Origin: Gentiana macrophylla
Lineage: Eukaryota; Streptophyta; Magnoliopsida; Gentianales; Gentianaceae
Direction: 5' to 3'
Length of the DNA: 64,000 nt
Assembly (NCBI GenBank): GCA_026214975.1
Contig: CM047810.1
Location: forward strand, 97,480,316-97,544,315
Made by a program: the position numbers and the translations under genes
The notes under the pieces: generated by a model
Databases searched by the model: none
Seen by the model: the letters and a program-made list of their open reading frames with translations, nothing else
What the model was told of the DNA's origin: nothing
Shown: one piece after another, positions 37,101 through 47,006 of the stretch
Layout of the letters: each line of letters starts with the position of its first letter
How positions within the stretch are numbered: the stretch's first letter is position 1

Positions 37101-38947
37101 ATTTCAGATTGTGTCCTTATCCCTAATTTTCCATAAAATTTATGACATTCAACTACTTTCTTAATCTGTGTGAAAACACCCAAAATGACTTATATTTTGG
37201 AACAGTGGGAGTACAAATTTGCTAACAATGCCAAGCCTAAGAGCTTCATCAGCATACAGGTGAAAGTGCATTTACCAGTATCATCTCAGGAGAGTATCGA
37301 ACAATTAGGTCACGACTGCTCCAAGGAAGATTGCCCCAGGTGAAAAAAAAGAAGATAAAATGACCAAAAAAAGGAAGATAAAATTATGAAGCTTCATAAA
37401 GATATGATTCCAATCGGATGTCCACATAAAGGAAGGCAGAGTTAATCCCATGTCTAAAGTGCGTCTTCTCCCAAAAATGGACAATAGAGAAGTTTATGTA
37501 GTAGCTATGCTGAAAGAAGGAAGCAGAAACAGAACCACAAGAGATCACCAGAACCCAATATCTCAAATTAATTGTAAATGGCGAACTTACGGGATTCATT
37601 AGCATCTCATCTTTAAAATTCTTATACTGAGATCTTTTCTTAGCCAATTCAGAAGGCCAAAGTGAACGATCGCAGGGCAGATACGCCAATAGGAGCTGAA
37701 AAAGACCGTCCAATCAATAGTAAAACAACATTGCAAACTGGCCAACATTAAAACAAAACCCAACATACAAGTACAATATTGAGGAATTACACAATGCAAC
37801 TTTACAAAACCCAAGTACAGAGTAAAGCACAAGAGCAATGAAACCCAATGTGCAAGTCAAAAAAAAATTGAAATAATAAAGTGAACAATGTGGTAAGTAA
37901 GTTGATTTAATAAGAGAAATAGAGAGAATGATTACTTGCATACACTGTCTTCCTCTCATTGGTTCATTACACAATGGGTAATATATTGCTAATGTGAGCA
38001 ATGTCAATCAAATGCACTTAATCATGAATGACCTTCGGCATACATGATGATGAATATTACCATTCCGACATCAGGATATTCTAAATGATTAAACTTATTT
38101 AACATGGTTGTGGATATTCTTTTAGTCTTTCAAAAACATAATTAGAAAAAACAAAAACAAAAACAAAAAAAGTCTGGAACAGGGAAAGAACAACCTTCTG
38201 GTTGCCGAGTAATACATGGAATAAAGCAGCTCATTCAGTCATTCTCACCAAGAAACTAACTATTACCCACACACTCTATTAGAACCATGGAAAATCATGT
38301 CTAAAACATCCATGTACCTTCCATACAGTAGCACGAATGCCACCTCCGTCCGGTATGCCTTGTGATGATAGTCTCCTCAGTTCCCCCAAGTTTACAACCT
38401 TCCGTGAGAGCTATATTGGCAAAAACAGTAACAAATTCATGTATAAATGCACACGCAACAAAAAAAACAGCAAATAAGTGATTAGAGGTCAGGTCACAGA
38501 ATTTAAACGCCATAAGCATACCTCTTGCAAAATTTGAGCTCTACGGGAAATATCTTCGGACCCCGGAGCAACACGCGGCGTTGGCATTACATCTTTAGCG
38601 GAGTTGACGTCAGCATCCGAGACGACGTCACTAGAGCCCATAACTTCATTTTCATCAACATTATTGCTATCGTAATTCCCGTAACCACCTACACTAGTAC
38701 TCGAGGGATCCCTAGTATCCAGCTTCGGAGCAGGCTCTGCCGCACGTACGATCACCGGAGGCTCCATCCGCGGTGGCGTCTCAGGCGATTCTTTCGGAAG
38801 CGAAGATTTGGATGTGATTGTCTGACTCGAAACGTCGGAATCTTGAGGAGGAGAAGAAGATAAGTTCGGAGTTGATGACCATAGTGAGCTGTTCAACCAA
38901 TCAGGAACACGCTTTTTTGTGGAATTCTCATTCGTAGTGTTCACCAT
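25143..38947 (-). CDS. Gyp1-like TBC-domain Rab GTPase-activating protein, nine exons
   Basis: Predicted to speed GTP hydrolysis on Rab/Ypt GTPases at Golgi or other endomembranes. Exons, from the start: 38522-38947, 38318-38410, 37591-37695, 35355-35504, 33627-33725, 33410-33538, 28043-28222, 27793-27909, 25143-25310. All junctions are GT-AG and phase 0, giving 488 residues. Residues 1-135 form a Ser/Pro-rich, probably disordered leader ('[15 protein letters not shown]'). The TBC domain starts near 143 ('[14 protein letters not shown]', '[17 protein letters not shown]'). The arginine finger motif IxxDxxR is IDRDVKR (R272) and the glutamine finger YxQ is in 'RYVQGMNEI' (Q312). '[14 protein letters not shown]', '[12 protein letters not shown]' and '[18 protein letters not shown]' follow, then '[13 protein letters not shown]' near the C-terminus. 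Both catalytic fingers are present, so the gene looks functional. Introns 3, 4, 6 and 8 are swollen by transposons (intron 6 is about 5.2 kb). Family assignment is confident; the exact Rab target is unknown. Confidence 0.93.
25500..26822 (-). pseudogene. LINE ORF1 (DUF4283-type) remnant in TBC intron 8
   Basis: Minus-strand pieces in several frames resemble the nucleic-acid-binding ORF1 protein of plant L1 elements: '[18 protein letters not shown]', '[20 protein letters not shown]', 'FWMVKRSP', '[20 protein letters not shown]'. Downstream, '[20 protein letters not shown]' to 'VIWSGS' looks like the variable C-terminal part. Stops and frameshifts show it is dead. It lies inside an intron and has the same direction as the host gene. 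Confidence 0.6.
26823..27792. other. TBC intron 8, remaining part, nothing recognised
   Basis: AT-rich intron sequence with one A run near 27137. The short frames show no domain. Confidence 0.5.
28530..28610. repeat. G-rich low-complexity tract (GGT/GGC and G runs) in intron 6
   Basis: (GGT)n passes into GGC and then runs of G separated by single T or A. Four or more runs of three G are present, so a G-quadruplex is possible on the plus strand. Confidence 0.85.
28704..28928 (+). mobile_element. Copia 5' LTR with initiator-Met primer-binding site
   Basis: The LTR (28704-28917) begins TGTGTGGGAAGG and ends TTCAACA, followed at once by TGGTATCAGAG (28918-28928), the classic plant copia primer site complementary to initiator tRNA-Met. 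About 250 bp of leader or gag sequence follows before other fragments. The left boundary is approximate. Confidence 0.7.
29165..29862. repeat. Direct repeat, probably partial LTR copies, in intron 6
   Basis: About 29165-29340 and 29697-29862 are similar: 'gataagat.aaagaactcttc', 'attgataatcgaa', 'ggaacaggcaggggaca', 'gctagcaattaatgttgtcc' and 'cagcttataaaacgg'. They flank the C-terminal RNase H remnant (29629-29441) and its polypurine tract. Confidence 0.7.
29434..30765 (-). pseudogene. Minus-strand copia RT/RNase H remnant in TBC intron 6
   Basis: Read on the minus strand: '[20 protein letters not shown]', '[19 protein letters not shown]', then '[20 protein letters not shown]', then '[16 protein letters not shown]' with the RT active-site YVDD, and '[20 protein letters not shown]'. 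The RNase H tail '[14 protein letters not shown]' follows, then a polypurine tract and an LTR start (TGTAAT) near 29434. Frames are broken and a plus-strand RNase H scrap (29862-29960, '[20 protein letters not shown]') interrupts it. Confidence 0.85.
29862..29960 (+). pseudogene. Short plus-strand copia RNase H fragment
   Basis: Encodes '[20 protein letters not shown]' and 'CSYIWGNL', the first catalytic-Asp region of copia RNase H, in the opposite orientation to the element around it. It is evidence of rearrangement or nested insertion. Confidence 0.75.
30740..32335 (+). pseudogene. Plus-strand copia RT/RNase H remnant with partial 3' LTR
   Basis: Begins with '[20 protein letters not shown]', continues with degenerate RT ('[10 protein letters not shown]', '[13 protein letters not shown]') and RNase H (31326 onward: '[15 protein letters not shown]', '[20 protein letters not shown]', 'EEQIADLF'). 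It ends with the polypurine tract 'ttgagggg' and an LTR start TGTTAAAA at 32069. The LTR seems cut at about 32335 by the next fragment. Many stops. It starts head-to-head against the minus-strand remnant. Confidence 0.8.
32336..33122 (+). mobile_element. Copia RNase H tail plus complete small LTR in TBC intron 6
   Basis: 32340-32746 encodes a broken RNase H tail: 'NLVT', then '[20 protein letters not shown]', 'YCDN', 'DPVHHDREK', then the polypurine tract 'ttgaggggag'. The LTR (32747-33122, about 376 bp) starts TGTTGAAGAAC and ends CTTTTCAACA, matching termini. The LTR ends only 288 bp from exon 6 on the plus-strand map. Confidence 0.8.
33821..34560 (+). pseudogene. Tandemly duplicated copia RNase H fragment in TBC intron 4
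   Basis: Two copies (about 33821-34068 and 34069-34316) of the same stretch read, in broken frames, as copia RNase H: 'ILVKWRSK', and '[11 protein letters not shown]' with one shift. A degenerate tail, a polypurine tract ('ttgaggggag', about 34543) and a putative LTR start TGTACAG follow. The fragment is non-functional. Confidence 0.75.
35125..35157. repeat. Poly(G)-rich tract in intron 4
   Basis: 'gagggggtgggatgg' is followed by a run of about 14 G. Low complexity; prone to assembly error. Confidence 0.9.
36534..37211. mobile_element. Stowaway-like (Tc1/mariner) MITE in TBC intron 3
   Basis: The left end 'ctcccttcgtcccaaaatat' and the right end (reverse complement) 'ctcccactgttccaaaatat' form the terminal inverted repeat. 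TA flanks both sides (36532-36533 and 37212-37213). Without the nested element the MITE is about 275 bp, a usual size for this class. Confidence 0.9.
36739..37133. mobile_element. 395-bp MULE-type MITE nested inside the Stowaway-like MITE
   Basis: Flanked by a perfect 9-bp duplication TAAAATTTA (36730-36738 and 37134-37142). The left end 'gggggaatgagggagaagg' pairs with the right end reverse complement 'tggaaaattagggataagg', followed by ACA in both. The interior is made of 'gaaattcac' and 'caccgattt(t)cg' repeats. The related MITE at 6363-6517 shows the unoccupied site ('tcaaatttatgacattc'). Confidence 0.9.
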
Positions 38948-39260
38948 TTCTTTCCTTTTTCTTCTTCTTCCAGTTTTGGGTGGAATTTAGTGATGGTAAT
39001 AACAAATTATAGGGAACGGAGTGGCTGAAGAAGGGGCGGCGTCGGTGGCTGGGGAAAGCTGAGACGACGGAGGTGGTGGCGGGGGAAATGAATACATGAG
39101 TGATTTGATGGCCGATTAAATTTTCGACGCTCTGGGTGTCCGCGAGGCCATGTGGCGTGATAGAAGGAGCCGAAGAAACCGAGGACAGGAAAAAGTGTCA
39201 CGTATGAGTCACGTGATTGTTGGCTTTTACCGACGTCAATTTTATTTATTAAAGACACAA
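38948..39260 (-). promoter_or_regulatory. TBC gene 5' region with G-box and TGACGTC-type element
   Basis: Upstream of the ATG on the minus strand a pyrimidine-rich stretch ('ctttccttttt' on plus) is followed by CACGTG at 39210-39215 and a TGACGTCG element at 39231-39238, close to an AT-rich 'ttaataaataaaa' that may serve as TATA region. These ACGT motifs are known bZIP-binding sites; their use here is inferred. The transcript start is not visible. Confidence 0.4.
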
Positions 39261-41269
39261 AACACTGGAAAATCGTGTTTGTTACCTAGAAATATGATGG
39301 AATAACGTAGTAATGAAATGGGATAAAATATTTTTTTTAAATTTTTTTTATATTGTGTTGAAATATGAATGAATGAATAAAATAAATTAAATAAAATGTG
39401 ACACATCGAGTAATGAGGAGTGCACGGTAGAATGAAATGAAATTGAATGGTTTTTATTTGTGTATGATTATAAGGTAATATAATTAAATCAAGTTTTATT
39501 TCAATGGAATGAAAAATTACATTTTCCATTACGTTCAAAACTGGATTGAACGGGATGGAATGAAATGAAAATCAATAAAACACGTAGGTGGTGGGTGTAG
39601 GACAATCTTGTTCATAAACGAAAGAAAAATTACAATAAAACGAATAACAACAAATTCGAATTACAATTTCAAAGAAAATGCGAAAAGGATATATGATCCG
39701 AAATTTCATGTTGCATTGTGCTTCTTAAGACTAATTCGCCCACTCACCTTCGTGTGCCGTGAGCTTCAACGGGGACGTTAATCTCCCAGATAGAACGGAT
39801 AAGAATGATGGGAAGCACAACGCCTTCAATTGCTTAAGAACCTTGTAGTTTGAACTCTCGCCATGTAAAGAGGAAGCGAATCGCCGGTGTTATATCTGGT
39901 ATGAAGAATCGATCATGAAGTCTGTTTAAATAGGCTTTATTACGTAGAGAAGAAATTTGAATCGATGGAATATGAAGTGGAACGACCTCGGCTTTATTAC
40001 CAACGAAATGAATGTCATTAAAGCTCGAGACCGAGCAGCACAAGACATCGGCATATGCCATAAGTGTTGTCGATTGGAAGGTCACGATGTCGGCATATGC
40101 AGATGTCGACAAGATCACTCGAATTTTCAAAGATGCCTCGCCTTTATTACCAACGAAAAATGAATGTCATTAAAGCTCGAAATTGTCACAAGATGTCGAT
40201 GTCGGCATATACGCCATAAGTGTTGTCGATTGGAAGGTCACGATATCGCTTTGAAAAATAAAGTTCGGTTTTGCATTGTCACAGTATCAGTATCAGCATA
40301 TGCCATAAGTGTTGTCAGTTGGAAGGTCACAGTATCAGTTTCGAAAAATAAAGTTCAGGTTGCAAAATCGAACCTTCACTGGGAGCCTTTGAATCGAGTT
40401 GCATTCGTGTCCGCAGGACGTGCGCTCGCACACAAGTTCAAGCGAAAATCGGATGGATTTGCACCCCTGCGCCAGCGTGAAGAACGGTGTATAAAGTTGG
40501 TAAATTCTTACCACTACTGCTAAAGCAACATCATATATATATTGGCTCTTTTCCTTCCTTCCTTCCAATGTGGTAGAAATTGGTTTCTCCAATTTTCCTT
40601 TAATACTAACACTTTCTATTCACTCACTTAGTTTAAATAGGCCCAATATGACATATCATTTAAAATATCCATTCTAACCATCATTTTCCAACAATCCCCA
40701 CATGAATGGAATAGTGTTTAAACCACAGCAAAGGCTCTAAGAATGAAATTGAGAGTTCGGCGGTAGATCAATGCATAGGATAGGTAGGTGTGACCCTTTG
40801 AACCTTCCTTGATTAAATATGTTTACTTTCTTGGTGACTAGTAGGCGCGATGTCCTTGAACTATTCTCGCCGTTGATGTAAATGATGACATATCAACCAC
40901 ACTGCATCTACCTATCAACATGGGTTCTTGCGGTTATGTCCATTTTGGCCGTGAACATCCGCCTGGTTCAAGAAGAGTTTCTAAGAATTGCGCCCTCACA
41001 ATTCCTTTTTGCCGCCCTCTTCTCTCTTACATAGGTGATTCTGTAATTGAGAATTTTCTCAAAATATTCTTCTTACACAAATCATTAAAAACTCTTCGTG
41101 AGCTTATCCTCGTTCAATCTCACTTGTTTCTTCATCTTAGGAATGAGCTTGAGGTTACCCCTCACGCGGTGACTTTACTTCGGCAATTAGGTTTTCCCGT
41201 TGAACCAAGATCTTGGGATCTCCAATCTACAAGGTTGGGTTTTCCTTCGTAAAGTTTTATTCCATGGGC

Positions 41270-44200
41270 TTTAGTCCCATTCCTCTTGATGATTTAGCAA
41301 TCGCCTCTCTATTTAACCCTTTGTTTAGCGGATCCGTAAGATTATCCTCTCGACTTAACATAGTCTAAGGTAATCGTACAGGTTGAAGTAGTTGTCTAAT
41401 GGAATTATGTCTTCGGCGTATGTGCCTGGACTTACCATTATACATTATGTTCGTGCTCTTCCAATCGGTTGGTTCGGTATCACGGTGAATACATATTCCT
41501 GGCAGCTTCGCCATTGAGGAATATCCTCAGAATTGATGCAACCATTCGCCTCTTCACCACATTTATCCAAGGCTACAAACTCAGATTCCATTGTGGATCT
41601 GGGTTATCACGGTTTGTTTGGAAGATTTCCAAGACACGGCTCCACCGCTTAACGTGAATACAAAGCCACTTGTAGATTTTGAATCCTTTGAATCAAAATC
41701 CAATTTGCATCAAGATATCCTTCTATAACAATTGGTTCTCTTGTATAGTGAAGGCCATACTTACGAGTATATCTTAAGTATCTCAAGAACCTCACTATAG
41801 CTTTCCAATGTTCATGACTCGGATTACTAGTATATCTACTTAGCTTGCCAACAACAGTAAGCGATATCCGGTCTAGTACAACTCATTAAGTACATTAGAC
41901 TTCCAATGATCCTTGCGTACTCTAATTGAGATACACCCTCACCTTTATTTTTGAACAAAGGTTGACTTTGATCTATTGGAGTTTTAGCTTCATTTGAGTC
42001 ATCTTTATTGAATTTTTCCAAGATTTTATCAATATAATTAGATTGACTCAAAATAAGACCATTAGAATTTCTTGTAATTCTAATTCCCAATATCATCTCT
42101 GCTAAACCCATATCTTTCATTTCAAATCTAGCGTTTAACATATCTTTGGTAGATTTGATCATCTTATCATTACTACCAACTATCAGCATGTCATCCACAT
42201 AAAGACATAAGATGACATAGCCATCTTTTGTTTCTTTCATGTAAATACATTTATCACATTCATTGGTTTTGAACCCTTTTTCAAGCATAACATGATCAAA
42301 CTTTTGATGCCATTGTTTTGGTGCTTGTTTTAAGCCATATAATGACTTAACCAATTTACACACTTTCTTGTTTTGTCCTGGACTAGAAAAACCTCAAAGT
42401 TGTTCCATGTAGATTTCTTCTTCTAAATCTCCATTTAAGAAAGCGGTTTTCACATCCATTTGATGTACTTCTAAATTACATAAAGCGGCTATATGCAAGT
42501 ACCATCCTAATGGAAGTTATTCTCAAATCCTTTGGAGAATATGTGTCAAAATAATCAAGACCTTCTTTTTGACTATAACCTTTTATTACTAGTCTGGCCT
42601 TATATTTATCAATAGATCCATCGAGTTTCATTTTCCTCTTAAAGATCCATTTTGATCCTAGTGGCTTACATCCTCAGAGGTAGATCAACTAACTCCCAAG
42701 TATGATTTTGCAATATAGAGTCTATTTCACTATTTATTGCTTCTTTCCACATTGGACCTTCGGAAGAAGTTGTCGCTTCTTTAAAGCTTTGAGATCTGTC
42801 TCTATCATATAAGTGATAAAATCTTCACCAAAAGATTTTTCATCCTCGACCTTTGCTTCTTCTTGGCTCAACCTCGCTTGGCTCTTCTTCATTTACTTGT
42901 TCGAAGGGTGATCCTGAACATGAACACGCTTTAATGAACTAGGTTCATTTGTTTTAGCCGAAATACATTCTCAAAGAATGATGCATTTCTCGATTCCATT
43001 ATCGTATTTTTATGTATTTCGGGATTATCGACTTATACACAAGAAATCGATAAGCACAACTCGTTGTGTGCATATCCAATGAATATACAATCAACGCTTT
43101 TGATCCTATCTTTACTACTTTGGGTGTAGTATCGAGCACCTTTGCAAGGCACCCCACACTTTCAAGTATTTGTAAGAAGGTGGTTTACCTTTCCACAGAT
43201 TCATAAGGAGTTTTCTCTTGTTTCTTTCGGGGTATCTTATTTAAAAGATAATTGCTAGAAAGGATAGCTTCCCCACAAGTTTTGTGATACTCACGAACTC
43301 AACAACATTGAATTCATCATTTCTTTCAATGTTCGATTTTTCCTTCGAAGACTCCGTTCGATTGTGGTGACCATGGCGCGGTTATTTCATGAATAATCCC
43401 ATGTTCGGCACAAAATCACTAGTGGTGCCAAATATTTACCACCTCTATCGCTCGGAGTATTTTGATCTTTTTCCATGTTGATTCTCAACTTCTTTACTTA
43501 ATAGAATAAATTTATCTATCGCTTCATATTTTCCTTTTAACAAGTATACATAGCAATATTTAGTGCAGTCATCGATAAAGGTAATAAAATAATTATTTCC
43601 GCCTCTTGATTGCACAATTTTAAGATCACACACGTCGCTATGTATTAGTTCGAGTGGTTGCATATTTCTTTCAACATTTTGAAAGGACTCTCTTGTTAAT
43701 TTCGCTTCAACACAAGTTTCACACTTATGTTCTTTATCAATTTCGAATTTGGGGATATATTTTAGACTTATTAATCTACGCAGGGAATCGTAATTAACAT
43801 GTCCTAGTCTACCATGCCATAAGGAAGGTGACTCAACCAAGTAAGCAGAACCAGCAATATTATTATTGATATTGTTTGGCTTAATAGCCATTACATTCAG
43901 CTTCACCATGCCATTGCATGCATACCCCTTACCGACATACATACCACTCTTAGTTAAAGTAAACTTGTCGGACTCTAAAACAAGACGGAAGCCATTCTTA
44001 TTCAATAGCACTCCAGACACCAGATTCTTACGCATATCCGGGACATATAGCACAGTCTTCAGAGTTAGATGCTTGCCAAAAGTCATCTTCAGAATCACTT
44101 CTCCTTTTCCAGCTATAGCAGAAGTAGTCGAGTTTCCCATGAACAAAGTCTCATTACCTTGAACTGACTCGAACTTAGTAAACACTTCCCTGTCAGAGCA

Positions 44201-44398
44201 TATGTGCTTTGTAGCTCCTGTGTCTACCCACCATTCTCTAGGATTTGAATCCATCATGTTCACTTCTGACACAACGGCACAAAGATGACTATCTTCCATG
44301 CCTTGAATAATATTTCTTTCAACAATATTATTCTTTGGTAGCTTTTTCTGAAATTTAACACAAAAGATTAAATTTCTTTTCAACAATTTATAGAACAA
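41270..44398 (-). pseudogene. Copia pol of the full-length element (protease, integrase, RT, RNase H), broken
   Basis: Read from 44398 on the minus strand. Protease has 'EWWVDTGATKHICSD' (catalytic DTG). The GAG-pre-integrase/zinc-binding region has 'SLWHGRLGHVNYDSLRRL' and 'HKCETCVEAK' (HHCC). The integrase core start has 'LELIHSDVCDLK' and 'NYFITFIDDCTKYCYVYLL'. A decayed integrase/RT boundary follows. RT (42363-41836) has 'KSLYGLKQAPKQWHQKFD', 'ILCLYVDDMLIVGSND' (YVDD) and 'LAEMILGIRI'. RNase H (about 41840-41270) is broken, with 'GKSRHIRRRHNSIRQLL' still legible. Gag is missing or unrecognisable between 44398 and the 5' LTR. Confidence 0.9.
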
Positions 44399-44895
44399 TT
44401 TTTAATTGATCTATACTCAATTCAACGAAAGATTCGTTTAGAACTCGTTTTATTGAACCAATGTTCGTTTTAAACCCAAAACAGCTTGGTTTTAATAATC
44501 AGCTCGTTTTTTCAATAAAAACAGCTCGTTTAATAAATTAAACAGCTTGTTTGAATTCAGCTCGTTTAAGAAACTGAACAGCCCGTTAAAACAGCTCGTT
44601 AAAACAGCTCTTTTAAAATTCAGCTCGTTTAAGAAACTGAACAGCCCGTTAAAACAGCTCTTTAAATTCAGCTTGATTAAAATCAGCTCGTTTTAAAATA
44701 AAAAAACAACTCGTTTTTTACACACCTCGATTCGCTTTCTTCAATTACAGAAAACTGAATCACAAAACTGTTATGAACAGTTTATTAAGATCAAAACTGC
44801 TCAACACAAGAACCTGATTCAACACAGTTCTACAAACTGTTTGTTCTTAATTTCCTCTCGTTAATGAACAAGAATTATCAAATTAGTCTTAAGAT
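44399..44895. repeat. Internal leader with recurring 'cagctcgtt' words
   Basis: 'aacagctcgttt' or 'ttcagctcgttt' recurs more than eight times between about 44440 and 44720, at spacings of 20-40 bp. It lies where gag and the primer site would be expected in the copia element. No primer site for initiator tRNA-Met was found. Confidence 0.75.
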
Positions 44896-44989
44896 TGTAG
44901 GACAATCTTGTTCATAAACGAAAGAAAAATTACAATGAAACGAATAACAACAAATTCGAATTACAATTTCAAAGAAAACAGAAAAGGAT

Positions 44990-45752
44990 ATATGATCCGA
45001 GCCCTGTGTTGCACACAGATTCCTTAAGACTAATACGTCCCCTCACCTTCGTGTGCCGTGAGCTTCAACAGGACATTAATCTCCCAGGATAGAACGGATA
45101 GCAATGACAGGAAGCACAACGCCTTCAATTGCTTAAGAACCTTGTAGTTTGAACTCTCAGTTTTCATGTAAAAGAGGAAGCAGAATGCTGGTGTTATATC
45201 TGGTATGAAGAACTGATCATGAAGTCTGTTTAAATAGGCTTTATTCTTTAGAGAAGAGCTGGAACTGATGGAATATGAAGTGGAACAGCCTCAGCTTTAT
45301 TACCAACGAAATGAATGTCATTAAAGCTCAGAATTGGAACAGGCACAACATCAGCATATGCCATAAGTGTTGTCAGTTGGAAGGTCACAGATATCGCGCG
45401 TAGTATCGATGTCGGCATATATGATCCGAGCCCATGTGTTGCACACGCTTCCTTAAGACTAATTCGTCCCTCACCCGTGTGCCGTGAGCTTCAACATGAC
45501 GTTAATCTCCCAGGATAGAACGGATAGCAATGACGAGGCTTCGCGCCTTCAATTGCTTAAGAACCTTGTAGTTTGAACTCTCGGTTTTCATGTAAAGAGA
45601 AGCGAGAATCTTGGTGTTATATCTGGTATGAAGAACTGATCATGAAGTCTGTTTAAATAGGCTTTATTCTTTAGAGAAGAGCTGGAACTGATGGAATATG
45701 AAGTGGAACAGCCTCAGCTTTATTACCAACGAAATGAATGTCATTAAAGCTC
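44990..45752. repeat. Tandem duplication of ~340 bp inside the 5' LTR
   Basis: 44990-45330 and 45419-45752 are near-identical ('gatccgagccc', 'gttgcacac', 'cgtgccgtgagcttcaaca', 'ggtatgaagaactgatcatg'). The 3' LTR has this segment once, which accounts for most of the length difference between the LTRs. Confidence 0.85.
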
Positions 45753-46157
45753 ACAGTATCAGTATATGTATATGCAGTATCACTCTGAATTTTCAACGTT
45801 CGATTTGAAAAATAAAGTTCGGGTTGCAAAACCGAACCTTCACTCTGAGGAGCCTTTGAATCGAAGTTGCATTCGTGTCCGCGGGGCGTGCGCTCGCACA
45901 CAAGTTCAAGCCGAAATCGGATGGATTTGCACCCCTGCCGCCAGCGTAGAACGCGTGTATAAAGTTGGTAAATTCTTACCACTACTGGCTAAAAGCAACA
46001 TCATATATATATTGGATCTTTTCCTTCCTTCCTTCCAATGTGGGAGAAATTGGTTTCTCCAATTTTCCGTTAATACTAACACTTTCCATTCACTACTTAG
46101 GCGATAGGCGTGTGACATATCATTTAAAATATTCATTCTAACCATCATTTTCCAACA

Positions 46158-46720
46158 GTGGGTAAGATTAAGATGAGGTTGGGTGGATGGTGAGGTGGGT
46201 TGGGGTGAAGTTGGTTAGGTGGTGGGGTAGTGTAGGGAAAGATATGACGGTGGATAGGGTAGGGTTGGATGAGACAGGGTATGGTGTGGTGGTGTGGTGG
46301 TGTGGTGGTGTGGGGTAGGGTGGATATGCTATGGTAAGATATGTGGGTAGGGTAAGGTGAAGTGAGGTATGATAAGATAATGTATGATAGAGTAGGGTAA
46401 TGTATGGTGAAGTAGGTATGGTAAAGCAATGTATGATAGGGTAGGCTAGAGTGAGGTGTGGTATGGTAGGATGGGGTGTGGAATGGTATGGTCGAGTGAG
46501 GTGTGGTAACAGAGGGTGAGGTAGTGCATGTTATGTAGAGTTTGGTTAGGTAGAACAACATATATATAAGGTATGGTAGTGTACTAAGGTAATGTGAGTG
46601 TAGTAGGGTGAGATATGTGAGTGGTAGAGTAAATTGAGGTAATAAAATAGGGTATGATGGATAAGAATGTAGGATGCGGTGTGGTTATTGATAAAGAAAG
46701 GTGAGCATAGTGGTGTGGTG
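46158..46720. repeat. C-poor G/T-rich low-complexity tract
   Basis: The plus strand has almost no C for over 500 bp and is built of 'ggtagggt', 'ggtgtggt' and 'atggta' words. The long minus-strand open frame here is rich in His, Pro, Thr, Ser and Tyr because of this composition and is not a gene. The copia element inserted at its left edge. Confidence 0.85.
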
Positions 46721-47006
46721 GGCAGAACTACCCCACCGCATCGATACTATTTCTAATATGTTACGTTATGCGTCATATCCTACCCATGTCATCCCTCCAA
46801 CCCAACCTTAACGGAAACGTGGATATTGTGAACTTTTAATTTCGTGGTGTATGAAGTAATTTTAAAGTGCGATGAAAAAAAGAAACCATTAAAAATGATG
46901 TCGAAAAAGTTAAAATTAAAAACCTTCGGGTTAGTGTTCCATCAGCTGCTTCTGTGTCTCTGTGAATCCTCTCTCCAGATTCTCAATCTCTTTCAAAGCA
47001 CCGCCA

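Larger units (their letters stand above)
39596..46157 (-). mobile_element. Full-length Ty1/copia retrotransposon
   Basis: LTRs at 39596-40693 (3', 1,098 bp) and 44896-46157 (5', 1,262 bp) both begin TGTAGGACAATC and end TTTTCCAACA on the plus strand. The direct repeat GTGGG flanks the element (39591-39595 and 46158-46162), a perfect 5-bp target duplication. The polypurine tract 'cccacatgaat' (plus strand) abuts the 3' LTR. It stands between the divergent TBC and O-fucosyltransferase genes and points the same way as TBC. No initiator-Met primer site follows the 5' LTR, so it is probably a degenerate copy. Confidence 0.92.

Noticed and set aside
38525..38863. 112-codon plus-strand frame
   Set aside because: Exact antisense shadow of TBC exon 1.
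46158..46340. Interstitial telomere repeat
   Set aside because: 'ggtagggt' words occur, but there is no run of the plant telomere unit TTTAGGG; composition alone explains them.
46145..46561. 138-codon minus-strand frame rich in His, Pro, Thr and Tyr
   Set aside because: It follows directly from the C-poor plus strand (no stop words on the complement), overlaps the LTR end and shows no domain.
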